From NCBI RefSeq assembly GCF_910592395.1, contig NC_088326.1, positions 12,775,001-12,839,000 on the forward strand: DNA of 64,000 nucleotides, given 5' to 3'. Both the position numbers and the translations under genes were made by a program. Shown here piece by piece: positions 14,040 to 26,330 of the stretch (position 1 is the stretch's first letter; every line of letters starts with the position of its first letter). The stretch is from Lineus longissimus (Eukaryota > Nemertea > Pilidiophora > Heteronemertea > Lineidae). The notes beneath the pieces are model-generated. The model had not been told where the DNA came from, did not search any database, and saw nothing but the letters and a program-made list of their open reading frames with translations.

Positions 14040-14190
14040 GAGGATGGGGCGTGTAGATTCAGGGGTCATTTGGGATGGGGCGTATAACAGTAACAGGGGT
14101 CAGTAGAGATAAGACGTACAGGTACAGGGGTCTTCAGGTAGTGGGTGTACAGCGTACGTGGGCCTACATTAGGGGGTCAGTTTATGCAAA
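14040..14190 (+). repeat. degenerate short tandem repeat (~35 bp unit)
   Basis: The motifs GGGGCGTRTA and CAGGGGTCA recur three to four times at roughly 30-40 base spacing (near 14046, 14060, 14080, 14095, 14130 and 14170). The copies are clearly diverged. Confidence 0.5.
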
Positions 14191-14477
14191 TTGGATCAGT
14201 GTGATAGGTGGTTACGATGAAGTCGTGTTTTCGACTCTGCTGGACTCAAATATGTATACGATCTTCACAAACATACATGTAAGCGGATTCGTATTTCACT
14301 TCGATCTTCTTATGCATATTCTTCTAGGTCAGCCAGTGCACTACCCCTGATGAAAGTGACCGAGGAATATACATCCCTTCCCACTTGTTTTCGCTATTTC
14401 AAATGCACGCTTGCTTAACCCGAGTAATGCCCACTCATTTACTAATGTCCTCAAGACAATTGAGTACAAATATCGCA

Positions 14478-15044
14478 CTAATTAGTTTGAACTTTCAAAA
14501 GGAAATCAGCAGGAAACATAACGTAGAATAGTGTGACCAGCACATGCTGTATTTTTGTGATAGAGAGGTTAAGATGGTTTCCGACCACGACTCTGAGTAA
14601 GCTTTGAGACTGAATAAAACATATCGAGATATATTCAACTAACTTGAAGAAAAAGAAAAACATCCACTGATGAACCACATGACGACAAAAAATTTGCATA
14701 AGCCGCAATAATGAAGCCTTATACATTGGAAGTCGGAAGCGGCTGCCCCGTCTCCGATTGAAATACGACTTCATTATTTCGGATGGGCGCGTTACGCCCT
14801 TCAGGAAGTACATAATAGTGATGGGAGCATAAGTTAAACTCAGACCGAGAAAAGTGGTATTCCGTGGCATGTGATACACGCTGTCGTCATGGTCGTATGC
14901 GGACAAAGTCACAACGAGAACACCGCGAGAAGACCACATAAAGTTTAGTTTTGAATCCAGAACTATTTCTCCATCACGGGTGAGGAAAAACGGGATGTTG
15001 TCCGAGGTCACCAAGATACAGTGCTGGCTTACCAGGAGGGCCAA
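14478..15044 (-). other. 188-codon open frame, not recognised
   Basis: This minus-strand frame is long for chance and begins with protein-like sequence (stretches ILVTSDNIPFFLTRDGEIV and WSSRGVLVVTLSAYDHDD). Its second half becomes Phe-rich and less convincing. An acceptor-like CAG lies just upstream in minus orientation (near plus 15062), and an internal CTG|GTAAGC could act as a donor. It may be one or two exons of an unidentified gene, or non-coding. Confidence 0.25.
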
Positions 15045-15799
15045 ACCGGCATCCCACTCCGATTCTGAGCCCGGTGTAACAACACCTTACGTCCCAGGAT
15101 AGAGTTAGGTCCAGAGGATAAAGTATTCTATTCTGTGCTTTTAATCCACATGCTGTAATCTCTTAGGTGTCCGATGTTACGGATTTGTAAAACCAAAACC
15201 ATTCTTAAATCCGTCATTATACAATAGGGAAGGACACTTTTATTAGGGGATGAGACCTTTAGAACTGCTACACCAAGGTTCCAGAATTTCCGACCGACCA
15301 TGAGATAACTATGACAGTAAATACAAAATACCATAGTTCGTCAAAACAAAACCTGGGATGTATTGCAAAAGGGTTATGTGAGTCAGTGGACCATCATATT
15401 TCTTGGAACCAGAAACCTGCACCGTCTTCTTTCCGCCATGTTGTTAGCCTATAGCACAGGGCGTTACAAGACGACACACGATGACGATTCCTGCAATACT
15501 ATTTCAAACTGAATAATAATATTACCCCCAGCCTGCGTCCTCGAAATCCCCCAGAATTAGGGTAACCATGGTGACATACATATAAACAAATCAGCACGCG
15601 GGACATTCATTAACCTGCATCGATGATAATTATAATGAGCTCATGAATATTCAAAAGCAAAAGCAGCGCACGCATCAGGCAGTAGTAAAAAAAACCGCAC
15701 CGCCGTCATTTTGTGTGGATAATTTCTGAGACGTTGTCGTCCGATTCTGGTTAATTTTGGCAACGTTCTTCTACTGCTATCGTGTTCCTAGCCTAGTTC

Positions 15800-16143
15800 C
15801 TCGCAGGTTATACTCCGAACTTGAACCATGAGCTACGCACAAAGCGATTTGAGGTCACCAACCCCGGCAAGTTCAACGCGCGGTCAATGCGGATCTGTGC
15901 CATTATATAACGCAAACCAGCGCAGTGCTCAGTCGCACAGAGCCGCGCTTGGAGGAAACAGCTATCGCAGCTCCGTCGAAGCACGGACTCAAAAATGGAA
16001 CCATTAACGAACATTTCTGCACATTTATTCGACATAACCTAGGATCTAACAAAAATTTTAATGGAATATTATGGATATTTTCAGCGCCGGAGAAAAAAGC
16101 GCGCTAAACCGTCTGCGTGCCTCGTTGTGGTTCTGCATACCGT
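15800..16143 (+). promoter_or_regulatory. possible CpG-rich promoter and non-coding first exon
   Basis: The segment is richer in CpG than its surroundings and ends in a strong donor (ACC|GTAAGT, GT at 16142-16143). A short frame starting at the ATG of 15994 ends after about 15 codons, so any exon here would be mostly untranslated. No downstream exon could be paired with it. The call rests on base composition and one donor. Confidence 0.2.
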
Positions 16144-17639
16144 AAGTAGGTATATTTTTGTTTACGTTTTTTTCGCATCGCGCTTTTTAATGTCGTAAAT
16201 ACCTCATTTCAAGGGTTGAAAACAACGCTAAAAATTACATCCTTCGCACAATTTGCAGTTTATTGACATTTTGTCTGCTCAAAGATCTTCTCAGTTGCAC
16301 CGAACCCGGATTTAGAATCGGGGAGTGTCATCATATTCATTTCATATTGTCCGGCCTCGCATCAGGTGGGCGCACACCTTATTTTCATATATAAATTCGA
16401 TATACTACGTTGTACTATAATGACAGGTTATAGTAAACAAACTGATGAAACATTGCCAATAGTCCCAAGTTCATGGTCAATTCCGGTTGCGTTCAATAGC
16501 AATACTTATTATCATTGAGTGCGTTATTCTGCGTATATTCAGTGCGGACTAATCATCCCACCAGGGCCATGGTATTCATCCGGTTTTAGAAAATGTGGGA
16601 CGCGGGTCGTTGTCCTGTTTTTGCTATGGAATGAACAAGGCCAATACCTCCATTTTCTTTGAGCTAATGCCTTCTGCTTTACGAATCCGGGTCGACGAGG
16701 CAAGCTTACTTGGTAAACATGTGCTATGACTTGGCAGATTTCCGGGTAGCACACTACCATCGAACATGGACGCACACATCGGCACTCCTGGCCTGGCGAT
16801 ATAGCGAAAGGTAAACCCCTTGAACATGTTCTAACTTGTCCATTTTGTGACCGTACACGTGGCTTATTTTGCTTAACATGACCTTGGACGCGTATTTCAA
16901 AGAATGTGGTCATCCTATCAAGGTGAGCATAGTTTTATTTCGTCTCCGATCGGTACTTTCCACACCGTGATTGTGGTTCCTATTCTCGGACAAACCCAGC
17001 TTCGCGACGCTGCAACGAAATCCGCCATTGCTCGCCATTACGATTTCACACTTCAACATTTATCTGCTGCACATTTCATCATCATCTCCCATCCCATGGC
17101 TGCATGTTCCTGCCTTGACGATTGAACCTACTTCATGACTTCGTCGTTCTTCCATTTTGCAAGCCCTCCTTACAAAATCCCTCTTGGTGTCAGATGATTT
17201 CGCCTGTTTCCGCCCCTTTTGAATGAGGCTAGGCCTAAATGTTAGGACAAACTTCATTCAAATTGTCAAGTGGTAAGGGTTCCATCTTTCTTTGTGTCAT
17301 TATTTCTTCATAGCAACATTGACTTGTGGATTCAAGGGAGTCCTTTGTCTACGCGGGAGGGTGCCCAGCCCTCTCAAAAGTTGTAAACAATAGTGTTCGA
17401 AACACCTCCTAACTGCGTGTACCAAGCGTTTCTGTATATTTCAGCAAGTGGTAAATTTATTTTTGTGAGTACACAAGGAAAACAAATCCCACTAAGATTC
17501 ATATAAGATTCGAGAAAGAAGAGGATAGGTGTAAGATCTTCAGTATTCAGCAGATTCGTGTTAAAACTACTGGTCAAAAATGAGTTTAAAATGATATTAG
17601 CTTTACAAGAATATTGTATGAATTGTACATTTACGTGTG
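16144..17639. other. non-coding stretch, no gene recognised
   Basis: A 124-codon minus frame at 16539-16913 has an irregular, Arg/Cys-rich composition and no splice support. I see no repeat family that I can name. Confidence 0.4.
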
Positions 17640-18245
17640 ATTTTCTTTTTGAATTATCTAAGTATGATTAGAAAATGTACCAAATTGCATTACAACATCC
17701 AATACTGCTAGAGAATACTTCAAATTGTATCGCAATATCTTGTACCGGTAACACTTGAAAATATATCAAATTGATTTTGAATATCCAATGCTGTTAGAAA
17801 ATAATATCATACCAAATGGGTTGCAATGTCCAATATAACTAGAAAATATATAGATTAGAATATTTTGGTATGCTGATTATTTGAGACTTCCTTGTTTCCT
17901 ATATAACTAAAAAATCTATCAAAGTAAATAAGAATATCCAATATTTCTAGAAAATATATCAAATTTGTTTAAAATATCCTATTTTGCTAGAATTGTTGTG
18001 ACTGCATTGAAGTTTCAAATATTACTAAAAGTATATAAATTGTTTTTGAAATATCCAATATTATCAGGAAATTTATTAATTTGAATTAGAATACCGGTAA
18101 TATTCAAATTGCATGAAATGAAATATTAAGCAGCATTATTAGAAAATATTTCAGATCGAATTGGAATATCCACTGAATATTACTAGAAAATATTTCGAAC
18201 TGAATTGAAGTATTTTACTTGAAAATGTATCAAACTAACTTCAAG
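17640..18245 (+). repeat. AT-rich degenerate tandem array (~50-60 bp unit)
   Basis: About ten diverged copies of a unit built from TAGAAAATATATCAAATTG followed by AATATCCAATATTACT follow one another. Clear copies are near 17665, 17710, 17755, 17800, 17835, 17940, 18050, 18140 and 18185. The copies share word order but carry many substitutions and indels, which points to an old array. Confidence 0.7.
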
Positions 18246-19139
18246 TATTCTGTTTCGAAACTCGAGAGAAATCGAGAGTTCACGGGTTTTTGTCTTGTAT
18301 TTTACAACCTTTCTCAATTTCAGGATCAAATTTCCACGAACTTCTGAAAGTTGTGCGGCCAAAAGGGATTTTTGGTCATGGGATGCCCGGTATCCGAGTG
18401 AATTTTCAGTACAACTTAGTCATAGTAACTAGTGACTGTAAAGTGACGCATGACCCTATACCTTAAGAATCATCCTGGGGTTAGTCACTGATCGTGGAAT
18501 TCCGCCAACTTTTCAAGATTGAAACTCTTAACTAAAAATATTGAAACCTAGCTTTTGGATGGATTGTAGCAAAATTTATAAGCGAATTTTGCCCGTAGCA
18601 GTATAACACTTTCATGTGATTGCAGTAAATTACTAGACAAGACGAATTTAATGAAACGTAATGTCAAGATGTTAGTCTCTTTCAGAAGGGAGCCTGTGAG
18701 TGGTTTAGATTTGGTATGGTCTAAACGATCAGGGCAATCACTTAGAGGGTTCAAACAAACAGACGAGTGATATTTCAATCAATAAATACATGTTGAACTT
18801 CATTTACCGAGGAACTGGAGTAGATTATTATTATCAGGCTCTTCGAAGAATTTTCTTTTCCTTCGAAATAATTGTTATTTATCTTTTATAATTTTCTTCC
18901 CCCCTCCAGTATAAAGCAGGTTTATCTACATTTTGTGTTTCAACTTCATCATGACGAAGTATTTTTAAAAGACTTAATAAAATGTGAAATATTAGTACTG
19001 TAATTGACCAGTTGAATTTAGATTTTCATCTTTATGACCAGAATTTAAAAACTTCACGAATACATAGGTATTATGAAGAGACGGCACACGGTGAGCTTTA
19101 TTTCTTCAAATTATAAAAATTACTCGGTACTCTAAACTT

Positions 19140-19560
19140 ATGTAATATTATTTTTTACCTTAAATGTGCACACTTTTTGAAAGAAACATGTGTAAAGTTA
19201 GAAAATAAATCAACACTACACTCAGTTGGAATGAAACTTATATAAAATTTGAAATAAAATAACATTACACACTTTTTTGAAGAAACTTATGTTGAGTTAG
19301 AAAATAAATAAACAGTTTTGTAAAGAAAGTTATGTAAAATCAGAAAATAAATCAACATTACTCCCAGCCACATTGGGAAGAAACTTATGTTAAGTTAGAA
19401 AATAAATCAACAGTTTTGGAAAGAAAGTTATGTAAAATTAGAAAATAAATCAACATTACACCCTTTTGGGAAGAAACTTATGTTGAGTTAGATAATAAAT
19501 CAACATAAGTTCATACTTTTTGAAATAAACTGATGAATTGGTTTGTAACCAGAAAATAAG
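19140..19560 (+). repeat. AT-rich tandem array (~50 bp unit)
   Basis: Six to seven copies of a unit containing GAAACTTATGTTAAGTTAG, then AAAATAAATCAACA, then a CACWCTTTTT run, spaced 40-60 bases apart. Neighbouring copies around 19260-19500 are closely alike, so this array is younger than the one at 17640. Confidence 0.75.
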
Positions 19561-22500
19561 TGAACGGCACATAGCCTACATAGGTTCGGAAAGAGAAAAT
19601 GGCATGAGGACGTGTCAAATACATTATCATAATCGGGGAAGATTTTAACGCATGATCATGGTCATCTAAATATCAATTGATATCTAGAAACAGGTTCAAA
19701 ACACGTGATGGACACGTGTTCACATACGCATGCACTGAATCCACATACTACGTGGACACTGTTATACATGCATGTTAATACGTGTTAAACATGTTCGGAG
19801 GAGCATGCATGTACATTTCACCTTTCAGTGTTTTCATAATCTTTATCTCTAATTATTTGCAACAACCATCAAACATTTTTCGACTGTTTACAACACCCTT
19901 CTAATCTTCCCGCTCTGACCTGGTGGTCTATCAGACGACATTAATTGTTCTATAATATATGTTTTCGGGGGGGGGGGAGGGATCTACACCCCCTGGCGAC
20001 TCAGTCTTCGAAATAGCACGAGGCTAGGCTATACGTGTAATGATATCTCGTTTAAAAAGCTATTTTCCTGTCCCGATAAGCAAGTTCGTCCAGATCTTGC
20101 AGCTGCCCACTGTTCCCCGAATCTTGTTGAAATAGGGGTTACCCCTAATCCTGACAGCTATTTTCAGCCATCATGGCGTCCACGGCAAGAGAAACCCTTC
20201 TCCTTTCTCCTTATTCCAATTTTGATATAAAAATATTCCAAACGCAACAACGCCGTCGTAATTGGTGAACCCTGTCAAGCTAAAGGGAAAGGGATGCAGT
20301 TGTGTTTTTTATATAAGACACACTATACACATCGTACATGTAATGTACATGCATACTGTGCATTTACATGAAATAATCGATTGATATGGTATCTCAGTAT
20401 TTTTCACATCGCTACGTTGTAACGCCAGGGTACGGTACTCTATTCTCACAGGGTAGGTTCTTAAGTGAGAAAACTGCAACCTGCACAATGTGAAATAAAT
20501 TCAGATGGACTCGGGGGCTACATAAATATGAATTTTTAGTTAAAAGTATTAAACAGGCTAACAATGATTTCTTAGTGATAATTCGCAAGATCAGTACAAC
20601 TGGGTAAGATCGAGGGACACTCGAGGATCATCTCAAAATTATTTGATGAGGGCGATGATATTTTATCAACTTTTATCAATTCTCCTTGATGACGAAGTAA
20701 TCTGGTATTTCTACTCAACATTTTATTTGGAGGATACCAGATGCAGATATATCAAGATGGCGAGCCATTGGTTAGGAACTGGCCGATATCACTCACTAAT
20801 GGAAAATTATTTGGGATGTTACCATGTATACAGGGACAAAAAGTTTGCCATTTTCTAACAAATAAGAAATTGCGTTTTTGACTCATTTTATGGTCAGGAA
20901 GGTGAAATGAATTAACAACAAAAACAAGGTAGTTTTTGAAAACATGTTTTGCTAATCAAGTCATAGGATGATGACATGGGACAGAAATACGTGTCTAAAT
21001 GTCAGTAAGGCTAGAATATAAATATCATGGCATTTTAATTTTCGCATTTTATGTACTCAAGATTTGCCCTTGAAATGGTTTACATCTCATTCGGTTTCCT
21101 ATATATTCAATTCTCTCTTTTTTTAAAAAATATATAGGTAATATATATATCATTTGAACTCATTTCTAAACAGCATCTTTTATTAGACTCTTGTAAGAAT
21201 TTAATAGGAGAGTAAAAATCGTAAAATATCTTAAACCTTTCTCAAATCATACGACTCTTATTGTGATTTTTGTCCCGTCTACTTACTCAGAAAAGTTTTA
21301 AAACTTGCTAAAATAGGTATGAAAATATGGGAACAGGCGGCACTGTGTACAGTTCCTTAAAGCATAGATAATTTTAAATAGACCTCCATCCAAAACTTGC
21401 TAAATTACACTGAGACATTTGGTGCATGCAATTCAAATTCAATTCACTGTTTTAAAAAAGTTCTGCTTAAATTCTTAAATAACTTCTAACTTTCTCAACG
21501 AATGTTATCGAGCGGCTGTTGCAGTACCCGGGTAAAGTGTCCGATCGTGCATGCTCTGGTCTCCTTCGATCCTTTCATTAGTTTTCTAATAGTTTACGGA
21601 ACAAACAAACAAGCAAAAAACAATTTTATTTTGTTGTGTAGCTTGGAATATTCCTCATATTAGTGACCAAATCATGAGATCCACAAGGCCACGATCCGCA
21701 ATGGGAGATATTCTTCCATATCCGCGCATATCACAGAATGGTTATCACAGTTGCCATGTTTCACCCTCATCGAAAAGTAAAACCGCCGGGACGTTTCTAC
21801 TATAATTTTACAATGATTTTCTTACTGCAAGCAATAACATGTCTCGAAGTTGACAAACCATAAGCCAACTATTGGGAAGTTTCACTATTCCTTCGACTGA
21901 CACCAGATTAAGATTTCAAATCAGAATTAAATACTTATTAGCAATATTTTCGTCCTGGATCGGAATCCTTATTGGAGAATTTGGTGTAATTCCACTTCTT
22001 CTCTCAGCCATTCTCCAAACCGTCCATCAATTACGATTTTTCAAGTCTAACCTTAGATGGTCCACTGGAAAGTTGTCCCTCTGTTCGTCGTAGCCATATT
22101 GAAAAATCAGTTCGCGCATTAAACAAGTTAATCAAAATACTATGTGTTTTCTGTCCACCTCTCTCAACCACTCCTCACTGCCCAGCGACATTTCTGTGTC
22201 AAGTGCCTCATCAGTCCGTTTACCTCAGTTGGCCGGCCATGACCGAGAAACGCAGTGGGACGAATTCTAAAATACACAAGGTCAAAATTAGATTTTAGTT
22301 AGCTTACACAGGTTATTATGGGACGCATCATTACTTGGCCCAGTTTAGGTGCGCTGTACGAATTCAAAATATAGAACATTAGATTAGAACCACAAGAAAA
22401 AAAGATCCATCAGACTTGTCATTTTCATATGATCATACAATGACAGGGCGGGCCTTGTATCATACCCAATTTGGACAAGATAAACTACTCCATGATTTCA

Positions 22501-24969
22501 GCTCTGACACAAGTTCTCCAACCGGGGCCTAAGAAATCTGTCGATGAAAAACACTGGCGTAAAGGTTTGATATCCATTATGAGTTTGCTGACTTGAAGCC
22601 GGTTCCCATCAAGTCCACAGACGCATCCGTCTGGGTCTGAGTTGCAACCCCGGGGGCTAGAGATCGTACATCTGTTCGTGGAAGGAGCGAACCCTGCTCG
22701 AGACCAATTTTGCCTGTCTTATATCCGCTGGTGGTATTATCGCGTCTGTCCTCAACCATTCTGTGATGTCCTTGGTCCTCTTTCGCGAGGTAGTCGAGGG
22801 GAACTCACACGTCTTGATCGCAAGACCGGATTGGATTGGCCCGTCTTCTCTGTATGTGGCACTGCAGTGTCGGTATTTAACTATCCTGGAATGTCATTGG
22901 CCATCTTCTTAGAACGAACAACCGAGCAGTCATGACCTCTCGTGACCGTAGCACTCCCCAGATGCAACTGGTTTTAGCCTGGTAGACGACCGTAGATGGC
23001 ATTCATGGTCCATTCATTCAGCTTCGGCCACCCAAGGACGTCCCAAGCTCTCGCCCATTTTGTTTTAGGGACGAATGTACGAAGACCCCCACAATGAAGT
23101 TTGACTATTCGTGACCGACAACTGGATTAGTTCTTGCCATCTAAATTCTGTTGCTATCCTCGACCATCCTGATATATCTGTGGCTGTCTTCCTCATGGCT
23201 TAAGGGACTACCAACAGAAATTTACCTTTGTATTACCGAACGCCGGACACTTGGGAAATGTTGGACTTCAGACAGGATGTAGTATCCTGTCGGTGGCCTT
23301 CCACCCTAAGGAGATTCTGACCTAACAGGGTTGCCCAGTTCTTGTTACACATCGCGTTGTTGTTGGAACACCACTCCAGTTTGTCAGCTTGGGTTTTTGA
23401 TTTTTTACATTCCCAGCTGACAACGGAAATTGTCAAAACCGGTCGTTTGCTCACTGGAAGGTATAGGCCCATACGTGTTTCTGGCCCGGACTACCATTTT
23501 TCAGGTGTAGATTCAAGTTTTGGTGACACATTCACAAAAAGTAGGTAGCCTTTTTCGAACCTTGGAAGGGAGTACGTCGACTGGATTTATATAGACCAGT
23601 CGCCCATGACATCAAAAATGGCGCCTTACTTCCGTTGAATACGAACCCTGGTTATGAGGAAATCATATCATCACCGGGTACGCATTCATCCGGGAGTGGA
23701 GCTGCTTCTCATCATTGAGGCATCAAGGATTCGACCAGGAGTGTAGGACATTGGATTACTGCTATCCCGGGCAATCCAGGTAATCCACATGCTAACAAAC
23801 TGTTTGTCGAGAGGTGATCCGAAGAAGAACATTGGCGTGCTTTGCGAAGGCGTAAGGGAACAGACTTCAAGGAACCAAGAGACCAACACTGGGGAAAAGA
23901 ACTCGAAGATGAGGGCCTGGTTTGGCCAGCCAGCCGCAAGCCACCAGCCACCAGGTCGACGGAAAGTAGTCAACAGACAAGGGTTGAGTCAACTAGCGGC
24001 AGTTTCATGAGCCAGCTCGGGTCCCGAAGGTATCCCGGCGCTTAGGTCCACGTACTGCAGTTGAAGTCTGCCTATACTAGACCAATGACCCCATTTTCCA
24101 ACCTTCCATCGCGTAAGATGGATGGAAATAAGCGGCCAGTTGCTGCAACAGATTGAAAAAATTAACTGAAGGTAGGCTTATCAATCCGTAGTGTTATTGA
24201 AGTTGTTGCTAAGGTTACCGCATAGGCTTATATTTGTTTGTTAAAAACAACTTAATCTATCTACGTCATGTACGTAGTGTGTGCCAGCAAGACTTTTCCG
24301 TGATGTTCCTTCGCCCAAGAGGATGAGGCAGTATCTGGAAATCGCCAAGGTGATATATATTGTGTTCTTAGGGTTAGTTTCTTAGAATAGTAATGAAATA
24401 GTACAGTATCAAAATTCTTAATAATAAACCAAAGTTGTCGAGCTTTTGAAAAATATTTAAAGGTCTTTCGGTCGACACAAATATGCATCCCATGGAGATT
24501 TTCAGGTAAATTGAAAAACCCCTAATAGTTTCTGAAATTCTTAAAAACCTTTGAAATGTCTGAGGGGGTTTCATTTGTCTGAAAAACCTCCTCGGGGTGT
24601 ATATTGTGTTGGTTTTTCAAAAGTTCAGGCGCGAAATGATAAATTCTAATCGGAAAAATGTTCACATCTGCCTTGTCGCCTCTTTGGCGCATCCTTGTAC
24701 ATCAATGCCCGGGCAAGATCGAAACTTCAGCCCAGCAGACGTAGGCCTAAATCATTATTGCTAGGGAACTTTTGAACTAACTTGACAGACTAACAATTGG
24801 TGTACACCACCATGTCCGACATTAGCCCCATTCCGACCAGCCGACTGAACCAGACGCCAGACTAAAGCTAATAGATGTCAAGGTTGCCCCTTTCGCCCAC
24901 CGCCTCTGTTGAATCGTGGACGTAGCCAGCTGACCAAATACAATACCAGACTAAGCTAACGAATCCAAG
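19561..24969. other. non-coding stretch, no gene recognised
   Basis: It contains an 11-base G run at 19967-19977, AT-rich DNA at 20500-22100, and GC-richer DNA at 22500-24060. In the latter, overlapping frames on both strands (23686-24045) look protein-like in part but lack start, splice or domain evidence. No transposase or reverse-transcriptase motif is visible. Confidence 0.4.
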
Positions 24970-26260
24970 GACAGTCTGTAACCTTGACCGTAGCCACAAC
25001 CTCCGAAGCTATGGTAGCCGTGACCTTAGATCAGAAGGTCAAATATTTGGATTTTGAAAACGTGCAGCTGCTAGTTGTTTACAAATAGGTGAATTTATGA
25101 ATTGAAGTTCGAATTCATTCTTTGTGAAGGAAATGTAGGAACAGCGATTACTAATGGTCGGGTTGACAGGTAATGTGTCCTTGAGCAAAGGTCACAGAAG
25201 AGTCAAACGGGGCCATGCACTGTCGAGCACGACATTCTAGTTGCAGTGCCTCTGAGAAAATGATTCTTTGCAGCTGCTGATTTTCCAGCAGTCTTGGGTA
25301 CAAAATGTGCTTCTCATAGGGCGTACTGACAGGTGACGCTGATGCTGAATGGGCTGTACCCTTGAGAAAAGATCAAGACGAAGTCACGAGATGCTCTTCC
25401 AATACGATATTCTTATGTGTAACAGATCCTGCAATACAAATAAAAAAGTGATGCCGAAATCGGGGAACCCTTGCGTAAAGTCCAATCTCTCTCTGAAACC
25501 CAAACTTCAGTCGATTTTCCTCCGTCGAATCATTGGCATTGGTGCCCTCTTAAATAGAATACATCGTCCTTAGGGAAGGGTCGGTGAAGAGTCTCGGTGA
25601 ATTAGAAATCTTCTGCCCCCGATGCAGGTTCCTAACTACACTAAACTGGTTCAACTGGGACAACTGGGTAGGATGAGGTTCGTTCAGTGACATGATCCTC
25701 CACTTAAGTGAGGTTGTCCTTGAGATCATAGAAAAAGGTCAATGAACACCCACGTGGGGGGATTAAATATTCTGTCTCTATTCATTGCTCATCGTTTTTG
25801 ACCCAGCACATTAAACTCGACTCCTGATAAGGATTCAGTGCCCATGGTGGCCAAATCTTTGTTGGCAACCTCGTTCCTTGAATGGGTTGTGACCTTGGAA
25901 AGAGGTTGGCGAAAAGTCACATGAAGCATCCAGATTGCTCCATGCTGGTGTCATGAAACTGGCAGCAGATTTGCGATTTCCAAAAGATACATTCTGCAAA
26001 TTGTTATGGATGTCTTCACCTCAAGATGGAGTCAGTGACCACGACTGCCGCGCCCAAGGATAACAGGGTTTGGAACGGCACTCTAGCATTGTTTCTTTTG
26101 TGTGGTAATATGATCAGGGCCACTTGAGAAGTTAGGTGGGCTGCGACCCTTGAGAGACCAGATATAGTGAGGTGGTTGCTGAGGCTGAATGACTTCAGAT
26201 GAGATCACACATTAATCCAATTCGTTGGTTGGTTCAGGGTCCTTAGAAGTGCGCTGACAG
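24970..26260 (+). repeat. diverged tandem repeat, period roughly 180 bp
   Basis: A word resembling CCTTGAGNAAAGGTCA, followed within about 15 bases by a GAAGTCA-like word, recurs near 24975, 25187, 25360, 25557, 25718, 25893 and 26138. Spacings are mostly 160-250 bases. The intervening DNA is only faintly similar by eye. I read this as an old satellite-like array. A self dot plot would confirm or remove it. Confidence 0.4.
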
Positions 26261-26330
26261 TAGAAAAGCGTCCGACTATCGGAAGGGCGTGGGTTAGAGG
26301 CTCGGCCAGTGCAACTCGGTTTCTTCAACT
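26258..26330 (+). repeat. tRNA-like SINE head, degenerate
   Basis: The segment has the layout of a tRNA-derived head. A loop region GTCCGACTATCGGAAGG is followed by GGGTTAGAGGCTC, close to the B box GGTTCGANNCC with two or three changes. A plausible unrelated body follows to about 26430. It cannot fold as a complete tRNA by eye. Confidence 0.35.

Noticed and set aside
23686-24045. Overlapping frames on both strands suggesting a retroelement polyprotein
   Set aside because: No reverse-transcriptase, integrase, protease or zinc-knuckle motif could be found in any frame, and there are no terminal repeats.
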